From contig OZ038422.1 in assembly GCA_964036155.1 (NCBI GenBank), positions 55,575,201 through 55,639,200 of the forward strand: a stretch of DNA of 64,000 bases. Reading direction: 5' to 3'. Source of the stretch: Diploscapter coronatus (lineage: Eukaryota > Nematoda > Chromadorea > Rhabditida > Rhabditidae). A model generated the notes under the pieces. That model did no database searches. It saw only the letters and a program-made list of their open reading frames with translations, and had not been told where the DNA came from. Positions 14,336 to 27,684 of this stretch are shown here, piece after piece (positions within the stretch are counted from its first letter, which is position 1; every line of letters starts with the position of its first letter). The position numbers were made by a program, and so were the translations under genes.

Positions 14336-14456
14336 CAGGGATGGGCCGAAGTAGGCATTCGCAAAAATCGGAATCAGAATGACGAACGACCTTTCAAAAA
14401 TTGCCTGAATCGGAATCGGCTTAAAAATGTTGGAATCGAAACTTCGACTCACCCCC
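14336..14456. mobile_element. Degenerate hAT-type MITE-like sequence
   Basis: It starts CAGGGATGGGCCGAAGT and ends with sequence whose complement reads GGGGGTGAGTCGAAGT, a degraded terminal inverted repeat of the kind seen at 36.6 and 47.0 kb. The interior repeats GAATCGGAATCGG-like words. Possible 8-bp flanks (CATCTGAG and GATCTAAA) match at only 5 positions, so the call is weak. Confidence 0.4.
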
Positions 14457-15739
14457 GATCTAAATTGTCATTACTTCATTTTGTCATTCTGCTTGTATAT
14501 TTCATTGTTCATTGGGTTCTGACAAAAGTGAGATAACCGTTGGTATTTTCATCGTCTTATCATCTTCTCATCGTGACTTTCAATTATTATTCTGCTAAAT
14601 TGACTAATTTACTATCTATTTCTCCCGAAATGATAGATTACAGAAGTAGGCGGGACGCGTATCCGCGAAGAGCACAATATGGAATACACGGTGCAGAGAC
14701 GCAGAGCACGAAAGAACAGTGGCTAATTTCGCGGATACCTCTTCCCCTCCCTCTGAAATCTCTAATTTGAGGGACTATAGAAAGCAGTGTATCTGAGAAA
14801 AGCGAGAAAATTTGGAGCTAACTTATTACAAATTTTGCTATATGAAATGAACTTCAAGTTTTTCCTAACATTTTGAACTACTGTCGATCGCTCGACATTG
14901 TGGAGCTTCCGTAAAAGTGCGCATTGCGACTGAACTTTTCCCTTTTGTTTCACTACACCCTCCGCTCATTAGCTTGCTCTCCAAAAGCCTTTATCACTTA
15001 TCTTCTATCAACGCAGCCAACAGAAAAGGCGTCGTGATAGAGTGAATGGAGGAACTGCCTGTAGTGGACGAGTCATTTTGCATTTATTAGCGAGTTAAAA
15101 TTTTCGAAGAAGCTCAATCGCAATGCACACTTCTCACGAAAACTCCACAATATCGAGAGATTGACAGTACAGTATCCCGATATGTTCCTCTTTCATTATG
15201 GGTTGTGCATAGAATATTCTGATGTTCAAATTGAATCATGCATGATGCTATTGGCGTACAATAATATCGACTTGCTGAGTACAATAAATAAATCCTTTCT
15301 TCTGATTCATTAAAATGTTGTTGTCCATTGGAAATCGGCCATCGATGACTGGATGTGAATGATTGTGTGAATGAGGGAGGGATGCCACCTGTCTGTTTGA
15401 GTGTCAGTGTCAAATGAGTCGAATGCGAGTGTCGGAACGGGCAAAAGTAGAGGGAATGAGAGAGGAGCAGAGTGGCAGAGAGCTCACAGGTGAGTGAGGT
15501 GGGAATGTAGGAATCGAGATGAGAGTCGAGCAATCTTCGACAATTCTCGACAATCCACAGCATTCACAGCTATCATCCACTCATCATTCAACCTCTCTCA
15601 TCCTATCTTGTAAAATTTTTGGTTCTAATTCAACAATTGGTATTTGATTGTATCGAGTGTTTATAAAATATCGCTTCTTTATCAAACCAATTTCTTTCTA
15701 GTCAGTACTTTTTCATTCTCAAACTCAACCCATTTATTC

Positions 15740-15741
15740 AG
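15740..15741 (+). other. Probable SL trans-splice acceptor of the Snail-type gene
   Basis: TTTATTCAG ends one base before the start codon at 15743. There is no room for a 5' UTR exon, so trans-splicing of a spliced leader is the simplest reading. Confidence 0.6.
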
Positions 15742-15742
15742 C

Positions 15743-16784
15743 ATGAATAACCCAAATCCATCTAATGGATCAACTGGCAAGAAGGACTCCATCTTCAAAA
15801 CAATCGAACAGCTAATTGCTGCTGGACCATCATCTGATTCAACCATCTCACCTTCTGCTGATTCTGAATCAGACAAATTACAAGTGCTTTAATTTCTATG
15901 ATCTGAGGAGCTTCTGAAGATCAGCCGTTGACTATCGTATCATTTCAATTGTTCAATTTCAGTGTTTGCATTGCGACAAGACCTATTTGTCATTCTTCGG
16001 ATTGAGGCGTCATTTGAAGAATCACATCGATGGGAAGCTGGAGCACGTCTGTCAGTACTGTAACAAAACATACAGGTGAGGAATTGCTGGTATTGAAGAG
16101 AGATAAGGAAAGATAAGAGAAGAAGAAAAAGAAGTCAAAGCATTTGATTGTCAATGTTACAAAGCATCACAGCACTCATCTGTTGCTGTGAAAATGAGCA
16201 GGGAAGACAGGTGAAAGCAAAGCAAAGAGAGCGGAAGGAGAGGGAGAAGCTTACGTTAGTACGACAGAAAATGCCAATAAATGACCACACATTCAGGAGT
16301 CAAGGAGCTCTAAAGATGCATCTCAATACACACACCTTGCCGTGCTCCTGCAAAATCTGTGGGAAGGCATTTTCGAGATTGTGGTTGCTCAAAGGCCACA
16401 TGCGCACTCATAGCGGTTTCTGCATATCCAACGATTTTATCAAGATCTAAAATGTTCAGGTGAAAAACCATTCATCTGTGAAATTTGTCAACGGTGTTTT
16501 GCAGACAAAAGTAATTTACGGTATCACAAAACATCATAAAAATCCACCTATTTCGGTCATTTTCAGGGCTCATCAACAGACGCACTCTCCCGAAAAGAAA
16601 TATCAGTAAGTCTCAGTCACATCTTTGACATGTTAAATTTGTCAAATTCAGTTGTCAGCACTGTGGACAAAAATTCGTTCGAGCTCAGGTCCGAGAAAGA
16701 CATCAGCAAAATTGTTCACTCTCCATACAACGAAACTTGTCCAAAGACAATATTTTATTCTCTCCTGAAGCTTGTAAAAATTAG
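15743..16784 (+). CDS. Snail/Scratch-type C2H2 zinc-finger transcription factor
   Basis: Six exons: 15743-15883, 15963-16075, 16297-16415, 16460-16520, 16567-16605, 16652-16784, total 201 aa. A 47-residue Ser-rich N-terminus is followed by five fingers in tandem: [32 protein letters not shown] and CQHCGQKF. The last ends in Cys (RHQQNC), the C2HC form typical of Snail proteins. [14 protein letters not shown] and [20 protein letters not shown] are diagnostic of the family; the usual FSRPWLL has Leu for Pro. No N-terminal SNAG motif is visible in this model. Expected role: nuclear repressor at E-box sites (CANNTG), like C. elegans CES-1. Fingers 2-4 are spread over separate exons and all phases agree. 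The downstream kinase begins only about 410 bp later on the same strand. Confidence 0.9.
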
Positions 16785-17193
16785 AATGTTAGTTGATTTG
16801 AATAAAGGAACAGAATGAGTTTGACTACATTGTCATTTCCTATCAAGCAATCTTCATCGGCGGTTGAAGGGAAATCGCCTCTGACTGATTGGACAGAAGA
16901 GCACCCAATTGGACACAGGAAAGAGGGTCGTGAGCAGGTCTGTGATGCAGTGCTGCGAAACTGTAACGAAGAAAATGCATGAAGTTCATTCTGCACATGA
17001 ATGCTGAAACGCTAGAAGATTTGGTTGATTCACGATGGGAAGAATTTTGACATGAACTGTTACTAGAGACGTATAGGAGTGTTGGAGATCACACTAATTA
17101 TAACTTGAAGTTTCTAGCAAAAATATCCAAGGAGACGTGAAGATATTATTGCATCATACAAAAGCATAAAAAATGAACTGAAAGAATTTCAGA
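16785..17193. other. Short intergenic gap
   Basis: About 410 bp between the zinc-finger stop codon and the kinase start. It ends in GAATTTCAG one base before the kinase ATG. No other feature seen. Confidence 0.6.
17191..17192 (+). other. Probable SL trans-splice acceptor of the kinase gene
   Basis: GAATTTCAG is followed after one base by the start codon at 17194. Close same-strand spacing from the Snail-type gene makes a downstream-operon position possible but not shown. Confidence 0.55.
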
Positions 17194-20163
17194 ATGTCGG
17201 AAGTGGTCAATGTTGATCGCTTGCCTCAAATCGGGGACGGATTCGTCACGGACAATAACAGGCATCGCATCAAGCTCATCGGTAATCGAGCTGTAAATTT
17301 AAAATAACAGAATGGGGTGTTAGAGATAGGAAAAATGATGAAAGTAATGGGGAAATGTGTAGAATGATCTACCTCATCGAATACAAGCTGTCCTAGTAGT
17401 TGATTTGAAACAGACTAACAAGAAAGATTCAGAGGTGCTTGGTGAAGGGGGCTACGGCTCGGTCTTTCGTGCAGAGGCTACTGACAAGTCAGTATTCTAT
17501 TCCTAATATGCTCGCAATCGAGCCAATTGCAGATCGGGAGGAATCAAAACTGTAGCAGTGAAGTGCGAGAAGTACTCGAGGTCCATGCTGCATATCGAAG
17601 TTGCTGTTCTCAAGGCTGCCAAAAACGCTAGCGTCAAGCATATTTGCGAATTGTACGACTATGTAAGTCGAGATATAAATGGGTGAAATGGAGTGTTTGA
17701 GGGATTGTTTGAAGCTACACACTGTCGTAATCCATAGTTATTGATGTAGTAAAGAAAGAGTTGAGAAGAAATGACATGTGAACAGAGACAATATGAGATA
17801 GCATCACTACAAACCTCAAATGCTCAATTTTCAGGGGTCGAAGAAGCCGGACTTCGTCTACGTGGCGATGACGATCCTTGGCAGAGATCTGCACAGACTG
17901 AGGGGCGAGCAGCCGGAGAAGAGATTCTCGTTCGGCACCTGGATCAGACTCGGAATACAGACGCTCAAGGCCATCGAGGAACTCCACAAGATCGGATTCA
18001 TCTCCAGAGACATTAAGGTTGATTAAGATTTTGCAAATTAACAGAAGTTTATCGTTATGTAAGCGACAATTTCTTCGCTTTCCGATGAATTACTTCGGCT
18101 GCTCTTCATGACTTCATGATTACATTCAGCTTTCGAGAATGAGTTATTTCAAATTTTTAGCCTGGCAACTTCGCTCCGGGACAGAAGATGAACAATCAGT
18201 CGCGTACCATTTTCATGTAAGAAAAATCGAATTTAGTAGGACATTTTGACCACGTCTCCTGGTCACGATCCACTCAACAATAACCGAATGTGAGACTTTG
18301 ATTTGAAAACCCTTTTACTTGACTCGCTGATTCCGCTTTACAGAGGAACACACACTGACTTCAAAACCGTGTTATTTCATGTCGTGCAGAAGTGATAATG
18401 AAATGAGATATTTGGGAAAATGCTAATTTATTGAATGGGGTATTCTTCTCAGACAGCAATTTGAAACTACGATAAGTCTAATTTTCAGGTACGATTTTGG
18501 TCTGGCTCGTCGTTACGTCGACAAAAATGGGAATCATCAGGCAACGCGGTGCGAAGTGGGCTGGAGGGGCACGACTCGCTACGGATCGCTCAACGCCCAT
18601 CTCAGACAGGATCTCAGCAGGAGGGACGATATCGAAAGTAAATTTTCACTTTATTACTCTGTGCCCAACATTTATTTTTGCAAATATCATCCAAATTTTG
18701 GTAAGAAACTAAAAATGTCTTACTATGAACTCAATAATTTTATCTAATACTCGAAAATTACGTAACTTTATTTATCACGAACAGTGTTGGGTGGAAATTC
18801 AGTTTCCGTTCCCGGCCATTTTTGGGCACTTTCCGTTTCCGCTTTTCGAAATCTGAAAATGGAAAATGCACTTTCCGCCCAACACTGATCACGAGCGATT
18901 GTCTAAAGTGTCGAATAAAACAGGTTCTTGAAGGCTGGTACTACATGCTCGTGGAGTTCACCAAAGGATCGTTGCCCTGGCGCCTGATCACGGACAGAAC
19001 TGCAGTGCAAAACTCGAAGAAGCACGCGCGGGCTGCCGGTCTGCAGCAGTTTCTGCTCGACTGCCCATCCATCTACATCGAAATGCTCAGCAGAATCGAC
19101 AATCTCGAATTCGAAGAACAGCCTCCCTATGAGGAGTTCTACAAGATTCTGGACAAAGTAACATTGATGTACCGAAATTCGGAAAATAACGTTTATTTTA
19201 CGATTTCTCGCGTTATTAATCAGGCATTCACTGATTTAGAATAATGCTAGTCAATGAATGTAATTGCAGTTGAGAGAAGACAAGAACGTGCCTTTGAGCG
19301 CGCACTGGAACTGGGAAGACGAATCGCTGACCACGAGCACGAGCAACTCGCAGGCCAGTCTCAGCGACAAGGAGATTCTCGTTGCCGACATTGAGGAGGT
19401 TGGAATTGTTTGAATTTGAAAACGCTGATTCAGTTAGTCATTTTGAATGCTACTTTGGCTATCAGAAGTTTAAATACAGAGCATTATTATCATTGATCAG
19501 AGATAGAGTTATCTTGCAATTTTCGTCGAAAACTTTTCATTTTTATGGTTCGATATAATCTACAAGTTAACAGAATTTCAGTCAAATTTGTTCAACATTG
19601 TCGATCTGTCCTTGATAATGAAGATCGTGTTTCTATCCCAATTTTTTGACGTAATTATTCTTGAAAATGATAAAAATGCTCCCCACTCGCTTTTAAACTT
19701 TCTCATCTTGATCAAGTGCACAAATAATTAATCTATTCCCATTCGATTTTGATGTTTATAGAATGGTACGACCGCCAAAACGATCGGGACGAAAGACGAT
19801 TCCAAGGCGGGTATTGCTACATAGTAAAATGTACATTTTCCCCTGTATTATTCTATTTTTTCCTGTCATATTGTTAGGGAAAATATGGAGCGTTTTTGAA
19901 ACGCGATTTAAGTTAAAGTTTTAGGAGATGAAGAGCGAAGAAGCGAGGAACTCGACAAAAGGCTAGCTGCTCTGTCTGTGCACTGCAACTGCCCAATTGC
20001 ATTGCCCCCACCTATTCCATTCATCTCTTCTATCCTGTCTCATTGCCTCATTGCCATTGACATTGTCATTGTCATTATCACCTCTCCTCTCTTCTGTTCC
20101 TTCTCTTCCTTTTCTCATCTCACAATGCAATCTATGAATAAACAACCTGGAAATATCAATTGA
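17194..20163 (+). CDS. Tau-tubulin-kinase-like (CK1 superfamily) protein kinase
   Basis: Exons: 17194-17281, 17433-17487, 17533-17662, 17835-18017, 18161-18216, 18489-18637, 18934-19157, 19270-19398, 19762-19810, then a last exon from 19925. The kinase domain fills about residues 27-310: glycine loop GEGGYGSVF, VAVK lysine (about 58), catalytic loop SRDIKPGNF with Ser in place of the His of HRD, YDFGLARRY, and the CK1/TTBK signature WRGTTRYGSLNAH followed by RRDD and YYMLVEFTKGSLPWR. All catalytic residues (K, E, D, DFG) are present, so it should be active on Ser/Thr. CK1/TTBK-like kinases of this size are greatly expanded in nematodes, often in the male germ line. The C-terminus is unsure: the best-phased last exon runs to 20163, yet an AATAAA at 20137-20142 lies inside it, so the real stop may be earlier (read-through of 19810 stops near 19824; another frame stops at 19966). 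Confidence 0.85.
18782..18887. mobile_element. hAT-type MITE, 106 bp
   Basis: Terminal inverted repeats CAGTGTTGGGTGGAAA and TTTCCGCCCAACACTG (15 of 16 match) are flanked by 8-bp duplications ATCACGAA and ATCACGAG (7 of 8). CA...TG ends with an 8-bp duplication are typical of hAT transposons. It lies in an intron of the kinase gene. Confidence 0.9.
20137..20142 (+). promoter_or_regulatory. Polyadenylation signal of the kinase gene
   Basis: AATAAA downstream of the last kinase exon. It overlaps the longest C-terminal reading frame, which argues that the frame ends sooner. Confidence 0.5.
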
Positions 20164-20803
20164 TATTTATGCTATTTTAGTTTTTTTTTGTATCAAATAT
20201 CCAAATAACGGACATAGAAATTTTGAAAGAGCAAAGAAATGAATGGCTGAGAGAAAATCGTGAATGGCACCCGAAGTCAAGATGGAAAGAATTTTGAAGA
20301 GAAGAAAGAGATGATATACAGGTCTAGATGATGATCACTGATATGGTTGAATATAATCTGTGCATAGAAATATTGCTCATTCCTGAGAATTGTCGAATTT
20401 TTCGTCCCTCGTTTCACTAATTTAGAATCGAGAGCATGAAATATTCAAGAAACACTTCATGACAAAGCTGATCTTCATCAACCGAAATATGATTTTTACC
20501 TAACGTAAATAATATCAACTCTACACCTACACCCATTTATAATTTCCATCTAATTTTGCACAATTAAAGAACTTTCGTGCAGAAATTAAGATATAGAATA
20601 TAAATTAGTGGCGCAAGTGCAGGATGCAGGGGGTCGTGATTTTTTTCTCTCAATAAGATTTTTTACGATTCCCATTAAGATTAACTTTGTCTTGAATAAG
20701 TAACGGTATAGAAATGAGCACTTATTTAGAGATTTGAGGTGACTTATGCATTGTAGTAGTCGGAATATTTACAGACAGGTCTTTCCCTGTTTTAGTCGTC
20801 TAG
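20164..20803. other. Convergent intergenic region
   Basis: About 640 bp between the convergent 3' ends of the kinase (+) and the BED-finger gene (-). AT-rich, no supported feature. Confidence 0.6.
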
Positions 20804-23800
20804 TTATTTAGTTGCAGTCCTCTTCTGAATCCATTTCAAATACACATTATTGTATTGTTCTGCGTGGTGTCTCATTAGATGCCGCATAAAATTACTTGAG
20901 CAGGGGGATTTTACTGTAATACTTCCAGGTAAATAACTTATAATGATAGCAAAGTCCATACCAATTCCTGTGCAAATTGTGCATTGAGCATTGCCATCAT
21001 TCGTTCGTTTGAAAAACTCCCAAACCGGATGTTCGGTTTTCCTGAAAATATAATAGGTTCGTCCACCAGTTTGCAAGATTATTTTCAGTTCGAGAGATGA
21101 ATTTTGAGAAAGAGAAAATACGTGTTCACATATTGAGTTAGTCCTCGCCTAATTTTAGGTGAAAATGGGTCCGAAAGATTTTTTACTAACCCCATAATCT
21201 AATTTGCACCAAGACCTATTCTTATGTATAGTTTTTACCTCGAAATTGGTGATATGAAAAATGTCTTTGAGGGGCCTAGATATGGGGCTAAATTTTATTT
21301 TAAAATTTGTGTTTTTAGCTGATTTCCAAGTCAAAAATACTAATTTCATAGCTTATTTTATCTTTTCCATTCTTGAACCCTATCGTTATGAGAATGTGTA
21401 AATTTAGGTTCTAATGAATGACACAAACATTTACTTCCGGAATTTTTGTTGAGTACGCAAAATGCGTGAGAAAAATTATGAAATACAATTATATCCGAAT
21501 TCAAAATTCAAAAATTCAACGTACCTATTCCGTTTCATGTACGGCTTTTCAGTGATGGGAGATGGACTGTTGGTTGTGGGCGGGCTGATCGATACGGAGG
21601 GCTGTTGCCAGGGCACCATACCTTGCGGAATGACCACTCCTGGAGAAGGGGAATTGAAGATGGCTGATAATGAATCGAGAATCGATTACCTCCGACGAGT
21701 GCGGAAGAGCTGCTGGCTGTATTCGTATTCATTTCCTCTCCAGACCAGTGATGCGGCCATTGGTGATTCAGCTGCCAGGTGGAAGTGTCGTCCGACAGCG
21801 AGCACGACAAATCTGCACTACTCTGCAAAAGCGGATGGATATGATTTGGGAACTAATTTGATAATGTAAAATGGTGATATGCAAACTTTTTTCATCACCT
21901 CACAATTTTTAGGTTAATGGCTAACTCACTCGAGTCGCACTGATCTTGTAAAAAATGACATAAATTCGAATGATCTAACTATAAAATACTTTAGCTTCAG
22001 TCAGATAAGCACATTGCAAGTGAGTTAACCATCACAAAAATAGGCAATCTGAAATGATAAGACTTTTTAACATCAAGACTTCGAAATACTAGGACTTATT
22101 ACTCCTTACAATTAGCCAGATCCACTTCGCTACCTATTCAATAGTCTCGAAGTCGAAGTTATATCATTTCAAGACCTGTTGTCGAAAAGTCTTGTCATTT
22201 CTGCATTACCCAAAATTAGGATGACGTAAAACTTTCTATTGACACTGTAAATCTGATAATGGGATAATATGAATTGGTTAATCAAATTTAAAAAAAGGCC
22301 ATACATTAAAATTCATTGCATAAAAATAGATAGGAAAAATCTTTCTACAACTTGAAAATTCTACCTGTCTTTGAAAAACATCAACGACAGTAGCCGGCTG
22401 GAAAGTGTAGGTGTCGTATTCAGTCATTCTTTCGTCCATTTGGTAGGATTCAGACTTGACGAAGTGATTTGTCGTCGGCAGAATGCAGGCAGAGGGCTGG
22501 TGGGGCAGAGTGCTCATTGTCAGAGAAGGCATCGCTGTGGAAGAGGAATGGGAAGACGACTTGGAATGTCTAAATGTTTCAATTCATTTAATTGAAGAAA
22601 GAAGGAATGAGTGGCTTTTTTTTAGTAAATATCGTTTTTCTAAAGTTCACCAATAACTTGTAACTCGAGTAGTTTAGGGTTGGACAAGCAGCGTGTTATT
22701 TAAACGTGATCAGCTCACCCAGTGGATGCTTGGACTGCTAATCTTACTTGGCCATACCCTAACCTACCCGCTACGAAGGGCTAGTGTTCTTTCGAGTCTG
22801 AATGAATACCTCGGAGCAGTAGAGGGAAGTGTCCTGTACTGTCGAATCTGCAGAATCAAGTGTTGATAGTCGTGTTGATGATGCCGCTCCAAGTGTTTCG
22901 TCATGTTTGTCGCACAGGCAGATTTCACAATCTGAAAATGATCATTTAGTTGTTAGCATGGAACGAAGACACCAAATTCGCATACAATCGATCTAACCAT
23001 TACATTATTATCCCCATCAAGTTACACACCTCACTCATTACAACATTATTATCATTCCTCTACCTTCACTCATCCTTCAAAAGGCATACGGTTCGCTTCC
23101 CTATTCAACTCGCTCGTTTTATTGCAAAACAGCGAAAGGGAAAAGCGATGAATTCGCGAAAGCTAGTGTAGCGAAGTGGCACAGTGAATATGCTTTTAAT
23201 CATTTTTCTTTACGACATCCCCTTCTGCAAATTATACAAATTTGAGAAATAAAGTAGTCTGTTCGCAGAGGATTTTGCATATTCGAAATAAACGATATCG
23301 ATTTGGTAGGTTTCACTTGTTCTCATTCAAAAAGCCTAACTCGAGGTCAAATGCTTCGTTTGTAAGTTGTTTTTAATATCATGTAGTGCGACGAGGCAAA
23401 TATTGCACACTTTTTGCATCTCTCCCCTCCAAGACTCAACCCTCTCGAAATAGCACGCGCTCTGAAGAGACGGAGGAGATAGCAAAGAAAAGGTGTGGCT
23501 CGTGCGAAAGTGAGTTGCAAAGAGTATGCAATATCTAGCTTCTCACATGCTATAATAGAATATTGCTCTCGTCATATTTTTCATAAATCCATGCTATCAC
23601 ATTTTCTATATCGAGAAAGTAGCAAATAGGCAATAAGTTGAAGCCACGCTCAATTTTACATATTTTCAAAAGTTTAAATATCATAACTGTTCAAAGATAT
23701 CGATTTCCCCATTTAACACAAAATTCGTCCAGGCTATCATGTTTTCACGAAAGGTTTAAGTAGAGAGCGATGTTTACTCATTACTAATTTTTATTCTTAT

Positions 23801-25404
23801 CGATGCTGCGAAGGATAAATTTTAATTTAGAGAAATGATGTATTTTTTAATTCAACAATAGCTTCTGCTAATTAGATCAAAATTTGCTATCGCTTGATTT
23901 AATTCTCCCCACATAAGTCTACCGTAGAAACTTTCGCAAATCTGCAGTGTGAAATATTCTCACGAAATATGCTTTTAAAATAGATTTTTTCATTTCGATT
24001 TGCGTTAAATATTTCCACAGTGCTGTAAGATTTGTACAGATCTAAAATTTCATGAGAAAAATTGGAAAATGGCAAACTACGTGCTATGCCTGTGTGACGC
24101 ATTCAACGCTCGAGAAACAGCGTGGGAAACGGGCAAAAACTATTTTGAAATTTGATTTGCTTTATACAAACCTTAGAAAACGTTTCATCAAACTTGAAAA
24201 ATGTGTCAAAATGTTCACCTTCTGACAAATCTTGCATCTGACATTTTGATCGTCAATTCGGATGAAATAGGCCCAGCAGGGATTTTCTGTCGGTCGACCT
24301 CTTTTTGCTGGATACGCGCCGCGACCGATTTCTTTCACCTGAAACACAAACAACAAATTACTTTCTGTTGTATCATTAGAAATGATTGGTTTATTGAAGG
24401 AAAATGGTGAAGATAACAATTTAAAAATAAAAATATTATTACCCCAATTTCGATTTGTCCTGCGGATTTTTCTTCGGATTGGATAATCTGTTCTTCAGTC
24501 TCCTCTTCCTGCTTTATATCAGAAGTTTCCTGAAAACAAATGGAATTATTCTTCAAACTGATCTTCATTCGTTTCCTTGCCTTATGATACAAAGCTGTCT
24601 GTTCGAATTCCTTCTGCGGTTCATCCATTTCGTATTTCATAGTCATGTCGTACTTCGACAGATCGTTCAAATCGTGATAGCCCATTGAATTCTGGATCTG
24701 GAATTGATCAATTTGAAGAAGTGGAATTTTTGAAAAAAGAAGCGATGAAAAGTTTCTATATTTTTTCAATCTTTTTCGTAATCACCAGGAGTAAAATTGA
24801 ATCGCAGTTTAAAGAAATGAAGGTCTGCTTTTAAATCAGACTTTCAAAATTATTTTTGAATTATATATTTCATTCCGATAACCGTTACATCAGTATCTCC
24901 TCTAACTTGTCATGTTAGAAGATATGATGTGATCTCTGAGTAATGTGTGGGGTTAGAGATGTAATGTCAACCTCGATGTCGTGTGGGAAGTGATCGCGCT
25001 CGATAGAATCTGCTTCGATGGGAGTGGCATCGATTGAACGCATCATGTGATTCGGCAGACCGCCCAGATTGGGGATGGAGTGGGTGTGTGGGACATTCTG
25101 GTAGGCAGGCAGCTGGCACCACGAGTGCGAATGTGGGCTGATGTCGATGAGGGTCTGGAAGAGGAGAGGGATTGATTAGAACGAGGATGTGGTAACTAGA
25201 AGAAAAACGATTGTCATATCTGACCGAATGGGGGAGGGGGATACTGACCTGCGTCTGAGGGTTGTGGACGACATTACCATTAGCGCCAGTCATTCGTGCA
25301 GCTGAGGATGGAGTGACCGTGTTTGGGAGCGTCGGAGGGCACGTCACAATGGCAGAGGCAGCTGCAGGCTGTGAAGCAGTCCCTGTCCTCTGCTCGCCGT
25401 CCAT
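20804..25404 (-). CDS. Two-BED-finger DNA-binding protein
   Basis: Eleven exons give 475 aa: 25404-25249, 25154-24972, 24697-24581, 24529-24443, 24338-24219, 22931-22810, 22569-22365, 21822-21690, 21639-21525, 21041-20962, 20913-20804. BED finger 1 spans exons 5-6 (ENPCWAYFIRID, CKICQK, then HLERHH), preceded by an AT-hook-like KRGRPTENP (about 193-201). BED finger 2 spans exons 10-11 (EHPVWEFFKRTND, CTICTG, then HLMRHH) and ends the protein. Both fingers are interrupted at the same place, just after the second Cys, which points to internal duplication. IKQEE (about 157) fits a SUMO-acceptor motif. The linker is Ser/Pro/His-rich. The start is the first in-frame ATG (25404) after an in-frame stop; Lys-rich sequence upstream may be 5' UTR. 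The intron after exon 3 begins with GC. Role: chromatin or DNA binding; BED proteins also derive from hAT transposases, but no transposase core is present. Confidence 0.88.
23400..23534. repeat. Foldback element related to the one at 1 kb
   Basis: It starts ATATTGCACACTTTTTGCA, and the complement of its end reads ATATTGCATACTCTTTGCA, about 20 of 25 positions over the outer arms. It shares TGCAACTCAC and CGAAATAGCA with the element at 961-1116. It lies in the 1.3-kb intron between exons 5 and 6 of the BED-finger gene. Confidence 0.55.
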
Positions 25405-27684
25405 CTCCTTCTTCTCCTTCTTCGTTCTTCCACTTTCTTTCTTTCTTCCTTCTTCTTTCCTTCCCTTCGGCTGCTTCTTCTGCTTAACTGACTCCACCCT
25501 ATTTCTCTATTCCCCATTCTCTATTTTTGTCGTTTTCTCATCGTTCCCTGCTTCTCTCATTTGGTCGCTTTTCATTCAGTGTTTCAGTTGATTTTGAGTG
25601 TCGAGAGAACAATTGAAAGTGATGCCTCTGACTGCCTGCCTGCTTGCCTGAGTAGAGGGAAGGGAGGCTGATTGCATTCGAATTAGGTAAAGTAGAAGTA
25701 GAAGTAAAGGTCATCAGAATCAGAGAGAGGAGAAGGGCATTGAAATGAGTGACTGCCACAGACCGATTGACGATTGACAGAGTGGCATGTTCATGAAGAA
25801 CAGCATGGCTGCTTCTGCCTCTTCACTGCTGATTGCTGCCTTCTAAATATATCAGGTTAAGTTACAGTAATCAGTTAGAAACTAAACACCGAAACGCAGT
25901 CAAGCAATTTTTTCTTGCATTTCCAACTGATAATGCATCAGAGTGGAGGAATGAAACAAAATAATTCGAAACGAAATGAATCGAGATAAGGGAAAAAGGG
26001 TAGATAACTGTAAGCTGACTGAATGAGTGGAATGAGTGAGATGGAGGCAGGGGCAGCGAAGATTGGAAGATGACGAAAAACTTTAATAGTGCGGAAAAAT
26101 CGAGTACGGACAGAGGAAGGGAAAGGGAGAGACAGACCGAACAGCTGAACAGAGGAGGACCGAAGACAGTGGATCGACCGCTGAAGGAAAGAATACATAC
26201 ACAAACTTAAAGAGTTCGATATAGGGACTGGACAAGAACGATATAAAAGCAGACAAAGTGGAGAGGGAGAGAAGCTGAGAGGGTTAGGACTGTGTTGTGG
26301 TATCGATTGGATATTCGTTACAAGAATGGTTAGATTAGCTAAAACCTTCCTAAGATGATCGTCTATTTTCATCAACCTATTACTTAGTTTTCCTCCATCA
26401 AATAAAAATCATGTTATTTTTCTTCCGCTAAAATTGTCGAAACTCTACTTTGCTCATGAAATGAAGCAATCGAATTACTTTGTCACTATTTTAAAATTCC
26501 CTTACTTTTTCATTGCACGGTTCTCTGCTTCGATTCTCCACTTCCACTCTGCTTTTTCCTTCATTTTCTTCTGCTTCATCAAATGGTTGTTTTCCTGCGG
26601 TTTGTCTGCCAATTTTCAACCTCAACTTCGCCATTCTTCATTACCGTATCGTTGTCTGTTCATTTGGCATTTATACTGCAATTTGTTACGGTATGAAAGA
26701 GGAGAAAAGAAGGGCAAAGGGGAATCATGAGACTGAAGGAGGGAAAGAGAACAAAGCAATTAGAGGAAGGGAAAATAAGGTGACGAGAATGGAATTGAGC
26801 GATTGGACAAGACATTGATCAATTGATTGCCCTTCTGTGATAACCTATCAGTAATAGTAATAGCTCTTTTGGTCTGTTTCCAATTTAACGACAGCATTCC
26901 TTCTTCTTCCTCCAGCCGCGTCAACGTTTCAACTGCTGCAGTTGCTTCTCCCCTTCCCAGTCCGACTGATTCGCATCAATTAGGTCACTCTCCCTGCATT
27001 CTCGCGCGTTTTTTTTCCATCAAAAAGTGGGGGACAGTTCTCGGCATCCTTTCCTTGCAGCTATCCTTCCTCCCTGTCCCTCTCGCATCTGACCAGCTTC
27101 CCATTCTTCCTCCCTGTTTCATCATTTTCAGCTTCTGCCTTCCCGTGTTCCTACTTTTCTCTAATTTTCCCATTCCTCTGAAACAATGCGAAGAAAAGTT
27201 CGGCCCAGCGACCGGTCGATTTGCTGGAAACAAGCAAAAAGAAGCTGCGAGTGACCGAGGATTCTGATGCAGAAACAGGGCGAGGAATGCTAATGGGAGA
27301 TAAGGATCGGGACAAAATAACGGATGGAACATCAAAGGGGGACAGGCAAAATGAAACATACATGAAAAGCGAGGAGAAACGAACATTCACACGAGCATAA
27401 AATAGCCGTGAAGTTCTGGCAGCAACTTCTCAAAGAATGTATAAAAAAAAATGATTTTAAAAAAATCACTTTTATTTCTTAACCCGTCATGCTGAAATCA
27501 TCAAACAAGAAAATGAAAATTACAAATTAGTGTTGACAAGTGTTACAAAAGTTGTGAGATCTCAAATGCTCATCGCTAAAACGGATGCGGGAAGTTATAA
27601 TACATGAATGAACTGTGTAATCAAGGTGAATGAGATAGTGGAAGGGGAAGGAAGGTTGCGCGCTACTGCTGTTATTCGGAATGA
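25405..27684. other. Intergenic region, 5' flank of BED gene and 3' flank of proteoglycan gene
   Basis: No supported gene. The plus strand is purine-rich at 25.9-26.3 and 26.7-26.8 kb, so the sense strand of the BED gene is pyrimidine-rich upstream. Open frames here are biased, low-complexity and unlike any family I know. Confidence 0.55.
27471..27476 (-). promoter_or_regulatory. Polyadenylation signal of the proteoglycan gene
   Basis: AATAAA on the minus strand, about 210 bp after the stop codon. Confidence 0.5.

Larger units (their letters stand above)
14312..15742. other. Intergenic region
   Basis: Contains the 3' UTR of the PPxY gene, a degenerate MITE-like block at about 14.34-14.46 kb and the 5' flank of the Snail-type gene. 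No supported gene. The minus-strand open frame near 15.1-15.56 kb has no homology I recognise and lies in low-complexity sequence. Confidence 0.55.
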